Positions 25,629-38,603 are shown, counted from the stretch's first letter. The stretch: DNA of 64,000 nt from Hydractinia symbiolongicarpus (GCF_029227915.1 NC_079880.1:17256001-17320000), one strand, 5' to 3'. Notes: generated by a model not told the origin, from the sequence alone. Made by a program: numbers and translations.

Positions 25629-26221
25629 CACATGCACGTAGAACCACGTGATTTACGTGCAAAGCCTTTATTAGGCAACAAAAGGCCATATTACGGTCTC
25701 TAGATTCATGTGCATGTAGTTGACGGCGTTCTAAACCCATGGCTCTGGGGAAAAAGACTTAAGACGTCGTAGTCCATTGAGAGTGGAAGGACTAGACCAA
25801 TGGTAACCTGTACAAGCATGTAAAACCGGGGAATTTACGTGTAAGGCCTTTATTAGCCGGCAAAAGTCCATGTTACGGCCTTTAGAGGCCTGTGCATGTA
25901 GTTGACGGCGTTCTAAAGCCATGGTGCCAGGGAAAACGACTTAAGACGTCGTAGTCCATTGAGAGTAGAAGGACTAGACCAATGGTAACCTGTTCAAGAG
26001 CGTTGAAACACGTGATTTACACGTAAGGTCTTTATTAGGCATGTAAGAAGCATATTGTAACCTTTAAAGGCCTGTGCATGTAGTTGACGATGTTCTAAAG
26101 CCATGGCGCTGGGGAAAACGACTTAGGACGTTGCAGTCCATAGATAGTGGAAGGATTGGACCAATGGTAACCTGCGCAATGGCCATTAATAGGCGGCAAA
26201 AGGCCATATTACGGCCTTTAA

Positions 26222-27493
26222 AGGCCTGTGCATGTAGTTGACGGAGTTCTAAAGCCATGGTGCCAGGGAAAACGACTTATGACCTTGTAGTACATTGAGA
26301 ATGGAAGGACTACATCAATGGTAACTTGCACAACCACGTGGAACCGGGGGATTTACCTGCTAAGCCTTTATTAGGCGGCAAAAGGCCATATTACGGTCTT
26401 TAGAAGTCTGTGCATGTAGTTAACGGCGTTCTAAACCCTTGGCTCTGGGAAAAACGACTTAAGACGTCGTAGTCTATGTAGGATGGATGGACTAGAAAAA
26501 TGGTAACCTGTGCAAGCGCGTGGAAACACGTGATTTACGTGTAAGGCCTTTAATAGGCGGCAAAAGGCCATATTACGGCCTTTAGAGGCCTGTGCATGTA
26601 GTTGACGGCGTTCTAAACCCATGGCTCTGGGGAAAACGACTTAAGACGTCGTAGTCCATGTAGGATGGATGGACTAGACCGATGGTAACCTGTTCAAGAG
26701 CGTGGAAACACGTGATTTACACGTAAGGCTTTTAATAGGCATGTAAGAAGCTTATTGTAACCTTTAGAGGCCTGTGCATGTAGTTGACGGCGTTCTAAAG
26801 CCATGGTGCCAAAGGAAACGACTTAAGACGTCGTAGTCCATGTAGGATGGACGGACTAGAAAAATGGTAACCTGTGCAAGAACGTGGGAGCACGTAATTT
26901 ACGCGTAAGGCCTTTAGTGGCCGGCAAAAGTCCATATTACGGCCTTTAGAGGCTTGTGCATGTAGTTGACGGAGTTCTAAAGCCATGATGCCAGGGAAGG
27001 CGACGTACGACCTTGTAGTCCATTGAGATTGAAGGGGATAGACCAATGGTAACCTGCACAAGCATGTGGAACCGGGGGATTTACGTGTAAGGCCTTTATT
27101 AGGCGGCAAAAGCCATATTACGGCTTTTAGAGGCCTGTGCATGTAGTTGACAGAGTTCTAAAGCCATGGCGCTGGGGAAACCGACTTAAAACGTCGCAGT
27201 CTATGGTCAGAGGAAGGAGATGACCAATGGTAACCAGCACACACACGTGGAACCACGTGATTTTTGTGTATCGCCTTTATAAGGGGGCAAAAGGCCGTAT
27301 TACGGCCTTTAGAGGCCTGTGCATGTAGTTGACGGAGTTCTAAAGCCAAGGTGCTAGGGAAAACGACTTATGACCTTGTAGTCCATTGAGAGTGGAAAGA
27401 CTAGACCAATGGTAACCTGCGCAAGCACGTGGAACCGGGGGATTTACGTGTAAGGCCTTTATTAGGCAGCAAAATCCTTATTACGGCCTTTAG
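26222..27493. repeat. Heptamer 1272 bp, tandem copy 1
   Basis: Seven monomers repeated directly at 27494-28765. I found no difference in the stretches compared, including rare variants such as CTACATCAATGG, ATTTACCTGCTAAG, AGAAGTCTGTGC, TAGACCGATGG and GAGGAAGGAGATGACC. Left flanks differ at 26221 (A) against 27493 (G), and right flanks at 27516 (A) against 28788 (C). The near-identity makes this one of the youngest events in the window. Confidence 0.92.
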
Positions 27494-28765
27494 AGGCCTG
27501 TGCATGTAGTTGACGGAGTTCTAAAGCCATGGTGCCAGGGAAAACGACTTATGACCTTGTAGTACATTGAGAATGGAAGGACTACATCAATGGTAACTTG
27601 CACAACCACGTGGAACCGGGGGATTTACCTGCTAAGCCTTTATTAGGCGGCAAAAGGCCATATTACGGTCTTTAGAAGTCTGTGCATGTAGTTAACGGCG
27701 TTCTAAACCCTTGGCTCTGGGAAAAACGACTTAAGACGTCGTAGTCTATGTAGGATGGATGGACTAGAAAAATGGTAACCTGTGCAAGCGCGTGGAAACA
27801 CGTGATTTACGTGTAAGGCCTTTAATAGGCGGCAAAAGGCCATATTACGGCCTTTAGAGGCCTGTGCATGTAGTTGACGGCGTTCTAAACCCATGGCTCT
27901 GGGGAAAACGACTTAAGACGTCGTAGTCCATGTAGGATGGATGGACTAGACCGATGGTAACCTGTTCAAGAGCGTGGAAACACGTGATTTACACGTAAGG
28001 CTTTTAATAGGCATGTAAGAAGCTTATTGTAACCTTTAGAGGCCTGTGCATGTAGTTGACGGCGTTCTAAAGCCATGGTGCCAAAGGAAACGACTTAAGA
28101 CGTCGTAGTCCATGTAGGATGGACGGACTAGAAAAATGGTAACCTGTGCAAGAACGTGGGAGCACGTAATTTACGCGTAAGGCCTTTAGTGGCCGGCAAA
28201 AGTCCATATTACGGCCTTTAGAGGCTTGTGCATGTAGTTGACGGAGTTCTAAAGCCATGATGCCAGGGAAGGCGACGTACGACCTTGTAGTCCATTGAGA
28301 TTGAAGGGGATAGACCAATGGTAACCTGCACAAGCATGTGGAACCGGGGGATTTACGTGTAAGGCCTTTATTAGGCGGCAAAAGCCATATTACGGCTTTT
28401 AGAGGCCTGTGCATGTAGTTGACAGAGTTCTAAAGCCATGGCGCTGGGGAAACCGACTTAAAACGTCGCAGTCTATGGTCAGAGGAAGGAGATGACCAAT
28501 GGTAACCAGCACACACACGTGGAACCACGTGATTTTTGTGTATCGCCTTTATAAGGGGGCAAAAGGCCGTATTACGGCCTTTAGAGGCCTGTGCATGTAG
28601 TTGACGGAGTTCTAAAGCCAAGGTGCTAGGGAAAACGACTTATGACCTTGTAGTCCATTGAGAGTGGAAAGACTAGACCAATGGTAACCTGCGCAAGCAC
28701 GTGGAACCGGGGGATTTACGTGTAAGGCCTTTATTAGGCAGCAAAATCCTTATTACGGCCTTTAG
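27494..28765. repeat. Heptamer 1272 bp, tandem copy 2
   Basis: Second copy of the heptamer, directly abutting the first. Similarity runs on to 28787, just beyond the unit end, as expected for a tandem duplication of this period. After that the array changes to GGCTCTGGGGAAAAAGAATT, the start of the next, larger duplicated segment. Confidence 0.92.
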
Positions 28766-29625
28766 AGGCCTGTGCATGTAGTTGACGGCGTTCTAAACCC
28801 ATGGCTCTGGGGAAAAAGAATTAAGACGTCGTAGTCCATTGAGAGTAGAAGGACTAGACCAATGGTAACCTGTTCAAGAGCGTGGAATCACGTGATTTAC
28901 ACGTAAGGCTTTTATTAGGCATGTAAGAAGCATATTGTAACCTTTAGAGGCCTGTGCATGCAGTTGACGGCGTTCTAAAGCCATGGTGCCAAAGAAAACG
29001 ACTTAAGACGTCGTAGTCCATGTAGGATGGATGGACTAGAAAAATGGTAACCTGCGCAAGAACGTGGGAGCACGTAATTTACGCGTAAGGCCTTTAGTGG
29101 CCGGCAAAAGTTCATATTACGGCCTTTAGAGGCTTGTGCATGTAGTTGACGATGTTCTAAAGCCATGGCACTGGCGAAAACAACTTAGCACGTCGCAGTC
29201 CGTGGAGAGTGGAAGGACTAGACCAATGATAACCTGCGCAAGAACGTGGGAGCACGTTATTTACGTGTAAGGCCTTTAATAGGCGGCGAAAGGCCATATT
29301 ACGGTCCTTAGAGGTCTGTGCATGTAGTTGACGGAGTTCTAAAGCCAAGGTGCTAGGGAAAACGACTTATGACCTTGTAGTCCATTGAGAGTGGAAGGAC
29401 TAGTCCAATGGTAACTTGCACAAGCACGCGGAACCGAGGGATTTACGTGTAAGGCCTTTAATAGGCAGCAAAACCCACATTACGGCCTTTAGAGGCATGT
29501 GCATGTAGTTGACGGCGTTCTAAACCCATGGTGCCAAGGAAAACGACTTAAGACGTCGTAGTCCATTGAGAGTGGAAGGACTAGACCAATACTAACCTGT
29601 GCAAGAGCGTGGAAACACGTGATTT

Positions 29626-29683
29626 ACTCTTAATGGACTACAAGGTCGTACGTCGCTTTCCCTGGCACCATGGGTTTAGAACG
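29626..29683 (-). repeat. 58-bp inverted satellite fragment inside a monomer
   Basis: After CGTGATTT the sequence becomes the reverse complement of a monomer's first 58 bp. It reads ACTCTTAATGGACTACAAGG, then the complement of GACGTACG and CCATGGTGCCAGGG, ending in GGGTTTAGAACG, and returns to the normal strand at GCATATTGTAACC. About 30 bp of the expected unit (ACACGTAAGGC to GTAAGAA) is missing. The host monomer is therefore about 209 bp long. It is the only opposite-orientation stretch I see in the window, apart from its copy at 40177-40234. Confidence 0.93.
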
Positions 29684-30332
29684 GCATATTGTAACCTTTA
29701 GAGGCCTGTGCATGTAGTTGACAGCGTTCTAAAGCCATGGTGCCAAGGAAAACGACTTAAGACGTCGTAGTCCATGTAGGATGGATGGACTAGAAAAATG
29801 GTAACCGGCGCAAGAACGTGGGAGCACGTGATTTACACGTAAGGCTTTTATTAGGCATGTAAGAAGCATATTGTAACCTTTAGAGGCCTGTGCATGTAGT
29901 TGACGGCGTTCTAAAGCCATGGTGCCAAGGAAAACGACTTAAGACGTCGTAGTCCATGTAGGATGGATGGACTAGAAAAATGGTAACCTGCGCAAGAACG
30001 TGGGAGCACGTAATATACGCGTAAGGCCTTTAGTGGCCGGCAAAAGTCCATATTACGGCCTTTAGAGGCCTGTGCATGTAGTTGACGGAGTTCTAAAGCC
30101 ATGATGCCAGGGAAGGCGACGTACGACCCCGTAGTCCATTGAGAGTGAAGGGGATAGACCAATGGTAACCTGCACAAGCACGTGGAACCGGGGGATTTAC
30201 GTGTAAGGCCTTTATTAGGCGGCAAAAGCCACATTACGGCCTTTAGAGGCCTGTGCATGTAGTTTACGGCGTTCTAAACCCATGGCTCTGGGAAAAATGA
30301 CTTAAGACGTCGTAGTCCATTGAGAGTTGAAG

Positions 30333-31968
30333 AACTAGACCAATACTAACCTGTGCAAGAGCGTGGAAACACGTGATTTACACCTAAGGCCTTTATTAGG
30401 CAACAAAACGCCATACTACGGCTTTTAGAGGCCTGTGCATGTAGTTGACGATGTTCTAAAGCCATGGCGCTTGCGAAAACAACTTAGGACGTCGCAGTCC
30501 GTGGAGAGTGAAAGGACTAGACCAATGATAACCTGCGCAAGAACGTGGGAGCACGTTTTTTACGTGTAAGGCCTTTAATAGGCGGCGAAAGGCCATATTA
30601 CGGCCTTTAGAGGTCTGTGCATGTAGTTGACGGAGTTCTAAAGCCAAGGTGCTAGGGAAAACAACTTGTGACCTTGTAGTCCATTGAGAGTGGAAGGACT
30701 AGTACCATGGTAACTTGCACAAGCACGTGGAACCGGGGGATTTACGTGTAAGGTTTTTATTAGGCGGCAAGAGGCCATATTACGGCCTTTAGAGGCCTGA
30801 GCATGTAGTTTACGGCGTTCTAAAGCCATGGTGCCAAAGAAAACGACTTATGACCTTGTAGTACATTGAGAATGGATGGACTACACCAATGGTAACTTGC
30901 ACAAGCACGCGGAACCGGGGGATTTACGTGCTAAGCCTTTATTAGGAACAAAAGGCCATATCACAACCTTTAGAGGCCTGTGCATGTAGTTGACGGCGTT
31001 CTAAAGCCATGGCGCTGGCAAAAACAACTTAGGACATCGCAGTCCATGGAGAGTGGAAGGACTAGACCAATGATAACCTGTGCAAGAGCGTGGAAACACG
31101 TGATTTACACGCAAGGCCTTTATTAGGCGGCAAAACGCCATATTATGGCTTTTAGAGGCCTGTGCATGTAGTTGACGGCGTTCTAAACCCATGACTATGG
31201 AGAAAAGGACGTAAGACGTCGTAGTCCATTAAGAGTAGAAGGACTAGACCAATGGTAACCTGTGCAAGAGCGTGGAAACACGTGATTTTCACGTAAGACC
31301 TTTATTAGGCGGCAAAATGCTATATTATGGCTTTTAGAGGCCTGTGCATGTAGTTGACAGAGTTCTAAAGCCATGGCGCTGGGGAAAACGACTTAGAACG
31401 TCGCAGTCTATGGAGAGTGGAAGGAGTTGACCAATGGTAACCAGCACACACACGTGGAACCACGTGATTTTCGTGTATCGCCCTTATTAGGGGGCAAAAG
31501 GCCATATTATGGCCTTTAGAGGCCTGTGCATGTAGTTTACGGCGTTCTAAACACATGGCTCTGGGAAAAAAGACTTAAGACGTCGTAGTCCATTGAGAGT
31601 AGAAGGACTAGACCAATGGTAACCTGTGCAAGAGAGTGGAAACACGTGATTTTCACGTAAGACCTTTATTAGGCGGCAAAATGCTATATTATGGCTTTTA
31701 GAGGCCTGTGCATGTAGTTGACAGAGTTCTAAAGCCATGGCACTGGGGAAAACGACTTAGAACGTCACAGTCTATGGAGAGTGGAAGGAGTTGACCAATG
31801 GTAACCTGCACATGCACGTAGAACCGGGGGATTTACGTGTAAGGCCTTTATTAGGCGGCAAAAGCTACATTACAGCCTTTAGAGGCCCGTGCATGTAGTT
31901 GACGGCGTTCTAAACCCATGGCTCTGGGGAAAATGACTTAAGACGTCGTAGTCCATTGAGAGTGGAAG
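30333..31968. repeat. Nonamer 1636 bp, tandem copy 1
   Basis: Nine monomers repeated directly at 31969-33604. Shared rare variants include GTGATTTACACCTAAGG, GAGCACGTTTTTTACG, AAGGACTAGTACCATGG, GGCCTGAGCATG, ATGACTATGGAGAAAAGG and CAAGAGAGTGG. Few differences were seen (for example GTTTTTATT against CTTTTATT near 30752/32388). Only one copy exists in the second macro-duplication. Confidence 0.9.
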
Positions 31969-33604
31969 GACTAGACCAATACTAACCTGTGCAAGAGCGT
32001 GGAAACACGTGATTTACACCTAAGGCCTTTATTAGGCAACAAAACGCCATACTACGGCTTTTAGAGGCCTGTGCATGTAGTTGACGATGTTCTAAAGCCA
32101 TGGCGCTTGCGAAAACAACTTAGGACGTCGCAGTCCGTGGAGAGTGAAAGGACTAGACCAATGATAACCTGCGCAAGAACGTGGGAGCACGTTTTTTACG
32201 TGTAAGGCCTTTAATAGGCGGCGAAAGGCCATATTACGGCCTTTAGAGGTCTGTGCATGTAGTTGACGGAGTTCTAAAGCCAAGGTGCTAGGGAAAACAA
32301 CTTGTGACCTTGTAGTCCATTGAGAGTGGAAGGACTAGTACCATGGTAACTTGCACAAGCACGTGGAACCGGGGGATTTACGTGTAAGGCTTTTATTAGG
32401 CGGCAAGAGGCCATATTACGGCCTTTAGAGGCCTGAGCATGTAGTTTACGGCGTTCTAAAGCCATGGTGCCAAAGAAAACGACTTATGACCTTGTAGTAC
32501 ATTGAGAATGGATGGACTACACCAATGGTAACTTGCACAAGCACGCGGAACCGGGGGATTTACGTGCTAAGCCTTTATTAGGAACAAAAGGCCATATCAC
32601 AACCTTTAGAGGCCTGTGCATGTAGTTGACGGCGTTCTAAAGCCATGGCGCTGGCAAAAACAACTTAGGACATCGCAGTCCATGGAGAGTGGAAGGACTA
32701 GACCAATGATAACCTGTGCAAGAGCGTGGAAACACGTGATTTACACGCAAGGCCTTTATTAGGCGGCAAAACGCCATATTATGGCTTTTAGAGGCCTGTG
32801 CATGTAGTTGACGGCGTTCTAAACCCATGACTATGGAGAAAAGGACGTAAGACGTCGTAGTCCATTAAGAGTAGAAGGACTAGACCAATGGTAACCTGTG
32901 CAAGAGCGTGGAAACACGTGATTTTCACGTAAGACCTTTATTAGGCGGCAAAATGCTATATTATGGCTTTTAGAGGCCTGTGCATGTAGTTGACAGAGTT
33001 CTAAAGCCATGGCGCTGGGGAAAACGACTTAGAACGTCGCAGTCTATGGAGAGTGGAAGGAGTTGACCAATGGTAACCAGCACACACACGTGGAACCACG
33101 TGATTTTCGTGTATCGCCCTTATTAGGGGGCAAAAGGCCATATTATGGCCTTTAGAGGCCTGTGCATGTAGTTTACGGCGTTCTAAACACATGGCTCTGG
33201 GAAAAAAGACTTAAGACGTCGTAGTCCATTGAGAGTAGAAGGACTAGACCAATGGTAACCTGTGCAAGAGAGTGGAAACACGTGATTTTCACGTAAGACC
33301 TTTATTAGGCGGCAAAATGCTATATTATGGCTTTTAGAGGCCTGTGCATGTAGTTGACAGAGTTCTAAAGCCATGGCACTGGGGAAAACGACTTAGAACG
33401 TCACAGTCTATGGAGAGTGGAAGGAGTTGACCAATGGTAACCTGCACATGCACGTAGAACCGGGGGATTTACGTGTAAGGCCTTTATTAGGCGGCAAAAG
33501 CTACATTACGGCCTTTAGAGGCCCGTGCATGTAGTTGACGGCGTTCTAAACCCATGGCTCTGGGGAAAATGACTTAAGACGTCGTAGTCCATTGAGAGTG
33601 GAAG
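31969..33604. repeat. Nonamer 1636 bp, tandem copy 2
   Basis: Second copy of the nonamer. Similarity continues to about 33639, where GGAAGCACGTG replaces GGAAACACGTG and the array turns to TTAGCCGGCAAAAG units. In copy 2 of the macro-duplication the corresponding right junction (about 42.37 kb) is the same, so the extra nonamer was inserted, or lost, in register. Confidence 0.9.
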
Positions 33605-36242
33605 GACTAGACCAATACTAACCTGTGCAAGAGCGTGGAAGCACGTGATTTACACGTAAGGCCTTTATTAGCCGGCAAAAGTCCATATTACGGCCTTTAG
33701 AGGCCTGTGCATATAGTTAACGGCGTTCTAAAGCCATGGTGCCAAAGAGAATGACTTAAGACGTCGTAATCCATGTAGGATGGATAGACTAGAAAAATGG
33801 TAACATGTGCAAGCGCGTGGAAACACGTGACTTACGTGTAAGGCCTTTACTAGACGGCAAAAGGCCATATTACGGCATTTAGAGTCCTGTGCATCTAGTT
33901 GACGGCGTTTTAAAGCCATGGTGCCAAGGAAAGCGACTTAGGACAGCAGTAGTCCATTGAGACTTGACGAAGTAGACCAATGGTAACCTGCACAGACACG
34001 TAGAACCACGTGATTTACATGTTAAGCCTTTATTAGGCAACAAAAGGCCATATTACGGTCTCTAGATTCATGTGCATGTAGTTGACGGCGTTCTAAACCC
34101 ATGGCTCTGGCGAAAACGACTTAAGACGTCGTAGTCCATGTATGGTAACCTGTACAAGCGCGTGGAAACACGTGATTTACGTGTAAGGCCTTTAATAGGC
34201 GGCAAAAGGCCATATTACGGCCTTTAGAGGCCTGTGCATGTAGTTGACGGCGTTCTAAACCCATGGCTCTGGGGAAAAAGACTTAAGACGTCGTAGTCCA
34301 TTGAGAGTAGAAAAACTAGACCAATGGTAACCTGTGCAAGAGCGTGGAAACACGTGATTTACACGTAAGGCCTTCATTAGGCATGTAAGAAGCATATTGT
34401 AACCTTTAGAGGCCTGTGCATGTAGTTGACGGCGTTGTGAAGCCATAGTGCCAAAGAAAACGACTTAAGACGCAGTAGTCCATTGAGAGTTGAAGGAGTA
34501 GACCAATGGTAACCTGCACAGCCACGTAGAACCACGTGACTTACTTTTCAAGCCTTTATTAGGCATATAAAAAGCATAATGCAACCTTTAGAGGCCTGGG
34601 CATAAAGTTGATGATGTTCTAAAGCCATGGCGCTGGGAAAACGACTTAGGACGTCGCACTCCATGGAGAGGGGAAGGACTAGACCAATGGTAACCTGCGC
34701 AAGAACCTGGGAGCACCTAATTTACGCGTAAGGCCTTTTTTAGCTAGCAAAAAGCCATATTACAGCCTTTAGAGGTGTGTGCATGTAGTTGACGGCGTTG
34801 TAAAGCCATGGTGCCAAGGAAAATGACTTAGGAGGTAGTAGTCCATTGAGAGTTGAAGGAGTAGACCAATGGTAACCTGCACATGCACGTAGAACCGGGG
34901 AATTTACGTGTAAGGCCTTTATTAGGCGGCAAAAGCTACATTACGGCCTTTAGAGGCCTGTTCATGTAGTTTACGGCGTTCTAAAGCCATGGTGCCAGGG
35001 AAAACGACTTATGACCTTGTAGTACATTGAGAATGGAAGGACTACACCAATGGTAACTTGCACAAGCACGTGGAACCGGGGGAATTACGTGCTAAGCCTT
35101 TATTGGGAACAAAAGGCCATATCACAACCTTTAGAGTCCTGTGCATGTAGTTGACGGCGTTCTAAAGCCATGGCGCTGGCGAAAACAACTTAGGACGTCG
35201 CAGTCCATGGAGAGTGGAAGGACTAGACCATTGATAACCTGTGCAAGAGCGTGGAAACACGTGATTTACACGCAAGGCCTTTATTAGGCGGCAAAACGCC
35301 ATATTATGGCTTTTAGAGGCCTGTGCATGTAGTTGACAGAGTTCTAAAGCCATGGTGCCAAGGAAAACGACTTAAGACGTCGTAGTCCATGTAGGATGGA
35401 TGGACTAGAAAAATGGTAACCTGCGCAAGAACGTGGGAGTACGTAATATGCGCGTAAGGCCTTTAGTGGCCGGCAAAAGTCCATATTACGGTCTTTAGAG
35501 GCCTGTGCATGTAGTTGACGGAGATCTAAAGCCATGATGCTACGGAAGGCGACGTACGACCTTGTAGTTCATTGAGAGTGAAGGGGATAGACCAATGGTA
35601 ACCTGCACAAGCACGTGGAACCGGGGGATTTACGTGTAAGGCCTTTATTAGGAGGCAAAAGCCACATTACGGCCTTTAGAGGCCTGTGCATGTAGTTGAC
35701 GGCGTTCTAAACCCATGGCTCTGGGGAAAATGACTTAAGACGTCGTAGTCCATTAAGAGTGGAAGGACTAGACCAATACTAACCTGTGCAAGAGGGTGGA
35801 AACACGTGATTTACACGTAAGGCCTTTATTAGACAACAAAACGCCATACTACGGCTTTTAGAGGCCTGTGCATGTAGTTGACGATGTTCTAAAGCCATGG
35901 CGCTTGCGAAAACAACTTAGGACGTCGCAGTCCGTGGAGAGTGGAAGGACTAGACCAATGATAACCTGCGCAAGAACGTGGGAGCACGTTATTTACGTGT
36001 AAGGCCTTTAATAGGCGGCGAAAGGCCATATTACGGCCTTTAGAGGTCTGTGCATGTAGTTGACGGAGTTCTAAAGCCAAGGTGCTAGGGAAAAAGACTT
36101 AAGACGTCGTAGTCCAGTGAGAGTAGAGGGACTAGGCCAATGGTAACCTGTTCAAGAGCGTGGAAACACGTGATTTACACGTAAGGCTTTTCTTAGGCAT
36201 GTAAGAAGCATATTGAAACCTTTAGAGGCCTGAGCATGTAGT

Positions 36243-37330
36243 TGACGGCGTTCTAAAGCCATGGTGCCAAGGAAAACGACTTAAGACGTCGTAGTCCATG
36301 TAGGATGGAAGGACTAAACCAATGGTAACCTGCACAAGCACTTGGAACCAGGGGATTTACGTGTAAGGCCTTTAGTGGCCGGCAAAAGTCCATATTACGG
36401 CCTTTAGAGGCCTGTGCATGTAGTTGACGGGGTTCTAAAGCCATGATGCTAGGGAAGGCGACGTACAACCTTGTAGTCCATTGAGAGTGAAGGGGATAGA
36501 CCAATGGTAACCTGCACAAGCACGTGGAACCGGGGGATTTACGTGTAAGGCTTTTATTAGGCGGCAAAAACCACATTACGGCCTTTAGAGGCCTGTGCAT
36601 GTAGTTGACGGCTTTCTAAACCCATGGCTCTGGGGAAAAAGACTTAAGACGTCGTAGTGCATTGAGAGTAGAAGGACTAGACCAATGGTAACCTGTGCAA
36701 GAGCGTGGAAACACGGATTTTCACGTAAGGCCTTTATTAGGCGGCAAAATGCTATACTATGGCTTTTAGAGGCCTGTGCATGTAGTTGACGGAGTTCTAA
36801 GGCCATGGTGCGAGGAAAATCGTCCTAGAACGTAGTAGTCCATTAAGAGTAGAAGGAGTTGACAAATGGTAACCTGCACACACATGTGGAACCACGTGAT
36901 TTTCGTGTATCACATTTATTAGGCCACAAAAGGCCATATCACAGACTTTCGACGCCTGTGCATGTAGTTGACGGCGTTCTAAAGCCATGGTGCGAGGGAA
37001 ATCGACCTAGAACGTTGTAGTCTATTCAGAGTGGAAGGAGTAGACCAATGGTAATCTGCACAAGCACGTTGAACCGGGGGATTTACGTGTAATGCCTTTA
37101 TTACGCGGCAAAAGTCCATTTTATGTCCTTTAGAGGCCTGTGCATGTAGTTGACGGCGTTTTAAAGCCATGGTGACAAAGAGAACGACTTAAGACGTCGT
37201 AGTCCATGTAGGATGGATGGGCTAGAAAAATGATAACCTGTGTAAGCGCGTGGAAACACGTGATTTACACGTAAGGCCTTTATTAGCCGGCAAAAGTCTA
37301 TATTACGGCCTTTAGAGGCCTGTGCATATA
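36243..37330. repeat. Six-monomer duplication, copy 1
   Basis: Matches 37516-38603 at an offset of 1272, becoming 1273 after a single-base deletion near 36715 (ACACGGATTTT against ACACGTGATTTT). It contains the 181-bp CTAGGGAAGGCGACGTACAACC unit, the divergent GGTGCGAGG pair and the GGTGACAAAGAGAACG unit. The two copies are separated by one monomer (about 37331-37515). Confidence 0.87.
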
Positions 37331-37515
37331 GTTAACGGCGTTCTAAAGCCATGGTGCCAAAGAAAATGACTTAAGACGTCGTAGTCCATGTAGGATGGAT
37401 GGACTAGAAAAATGGCAACCTGCGCAAGAACGTGGGAGCACGTGATTTACACGCAAGGCCTTTATTAGGCGGCAAAACGCCATATTATGGCTTTTAGAGG
37501 CCTGTGCATGTAGTT

Positions 37516-38603
37516 GACAGAGTTCTAAAGCCATGGTGCCAAGGAAAACGACTTAAGACGTCGTAGTCCATGTAGGATGGAAGGACTAAACCAATGGTAA
37601 CCTGCACAAGCACTTGGAACCAGGGGATTTACGTGTAAGGCCTTTAGTGGCCGGCAAAAGTCCATATTACGGCCTTTAGAGGCCTGTGCATGTAGTTGGC
37701 GGGGTTCTAAAGCCATGATGCTAGGGAAGGCGACGTACAACCTTGTAGTCCATTGAGAGTGAAGGGGATAAACCAATGGTAACCTGCACAAGCACGTGGA
37801 ACCGGGGGATTTACGTGTAAGGCTTTTATTAGGCGGCAAAAACCACATTACGGCCTTTAGAGGCCTGTGCATGTAGTTGACGGCGTTCTAAACCCATGGC
37901 TCTGGGGAAAAAGACTTAAGACGTCGTAGTGCATTGAGAGTAGAAGGACTAGACCAATGGTAACCTGTGCAAGAGCGTGGAAACACGTGATTTTCACGTA
38001 AGGCCTTTATTAGGCGGCAAAATGCTATACTATGGCTTTTAGAGGCCTGTGCATGTAGTTGACGGAGTTCTAAGGCCATGGTGCGAGGAAAATCGTCCTA
38101 GAACGTAGTAGTCCATTAAGAGTAGAAGGAGTTGACAAATGGTAACCTGCACACACATGTGGAACCACGTGATTTTCGTGTATCACATTTATTAGGCCAC
38201 AAAAGGCCATATCACAGACTTTCGACGCCTGTGCATGTAGTTGACGGCGTTCTAAAGCCATGGTGCGAGGGAAATCGACCTAGAACGTTGTAGTCTATTC
38301 AGAGTGGAAGGAGTAGACCAATGGTAATCTGCACAAGCACGTTGAACCGGGGGATTTACATGTAATGCCTTTATTACGCGGCAAAAGTCCATTTTATGTC
38401 CTTTAGAGGCCTGTGCATGTAGTTGACGGCGTTTTAAAGCCATGGTGACAAAGAGAACGACTTAAGACGTCGTAGTCCATGAAGGATGGATGGGCTAGAA
38501 AAATGATAACCTGTGTAAGCGCGTGGAAACACGTGATTTACACGTAAGGCCTTTATTAGCCGGCAAAAGTCCATATTACGGCCTTTAGAGGCCTGTGCAT
38601 GTT
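37516..38603. repeat. Six-monomer duplication, copy 2
   Basis: Second copy of 36243-37330, and the form also found at 45341-46428 in macro-duplication copy 2 (offset 7825). Small differences from copy 1 include GTAGTTGGCGGGG for GTAGTTGACGGGG and TCCATGAAGG for TCCATGTAGG. Confidence 0.87.
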
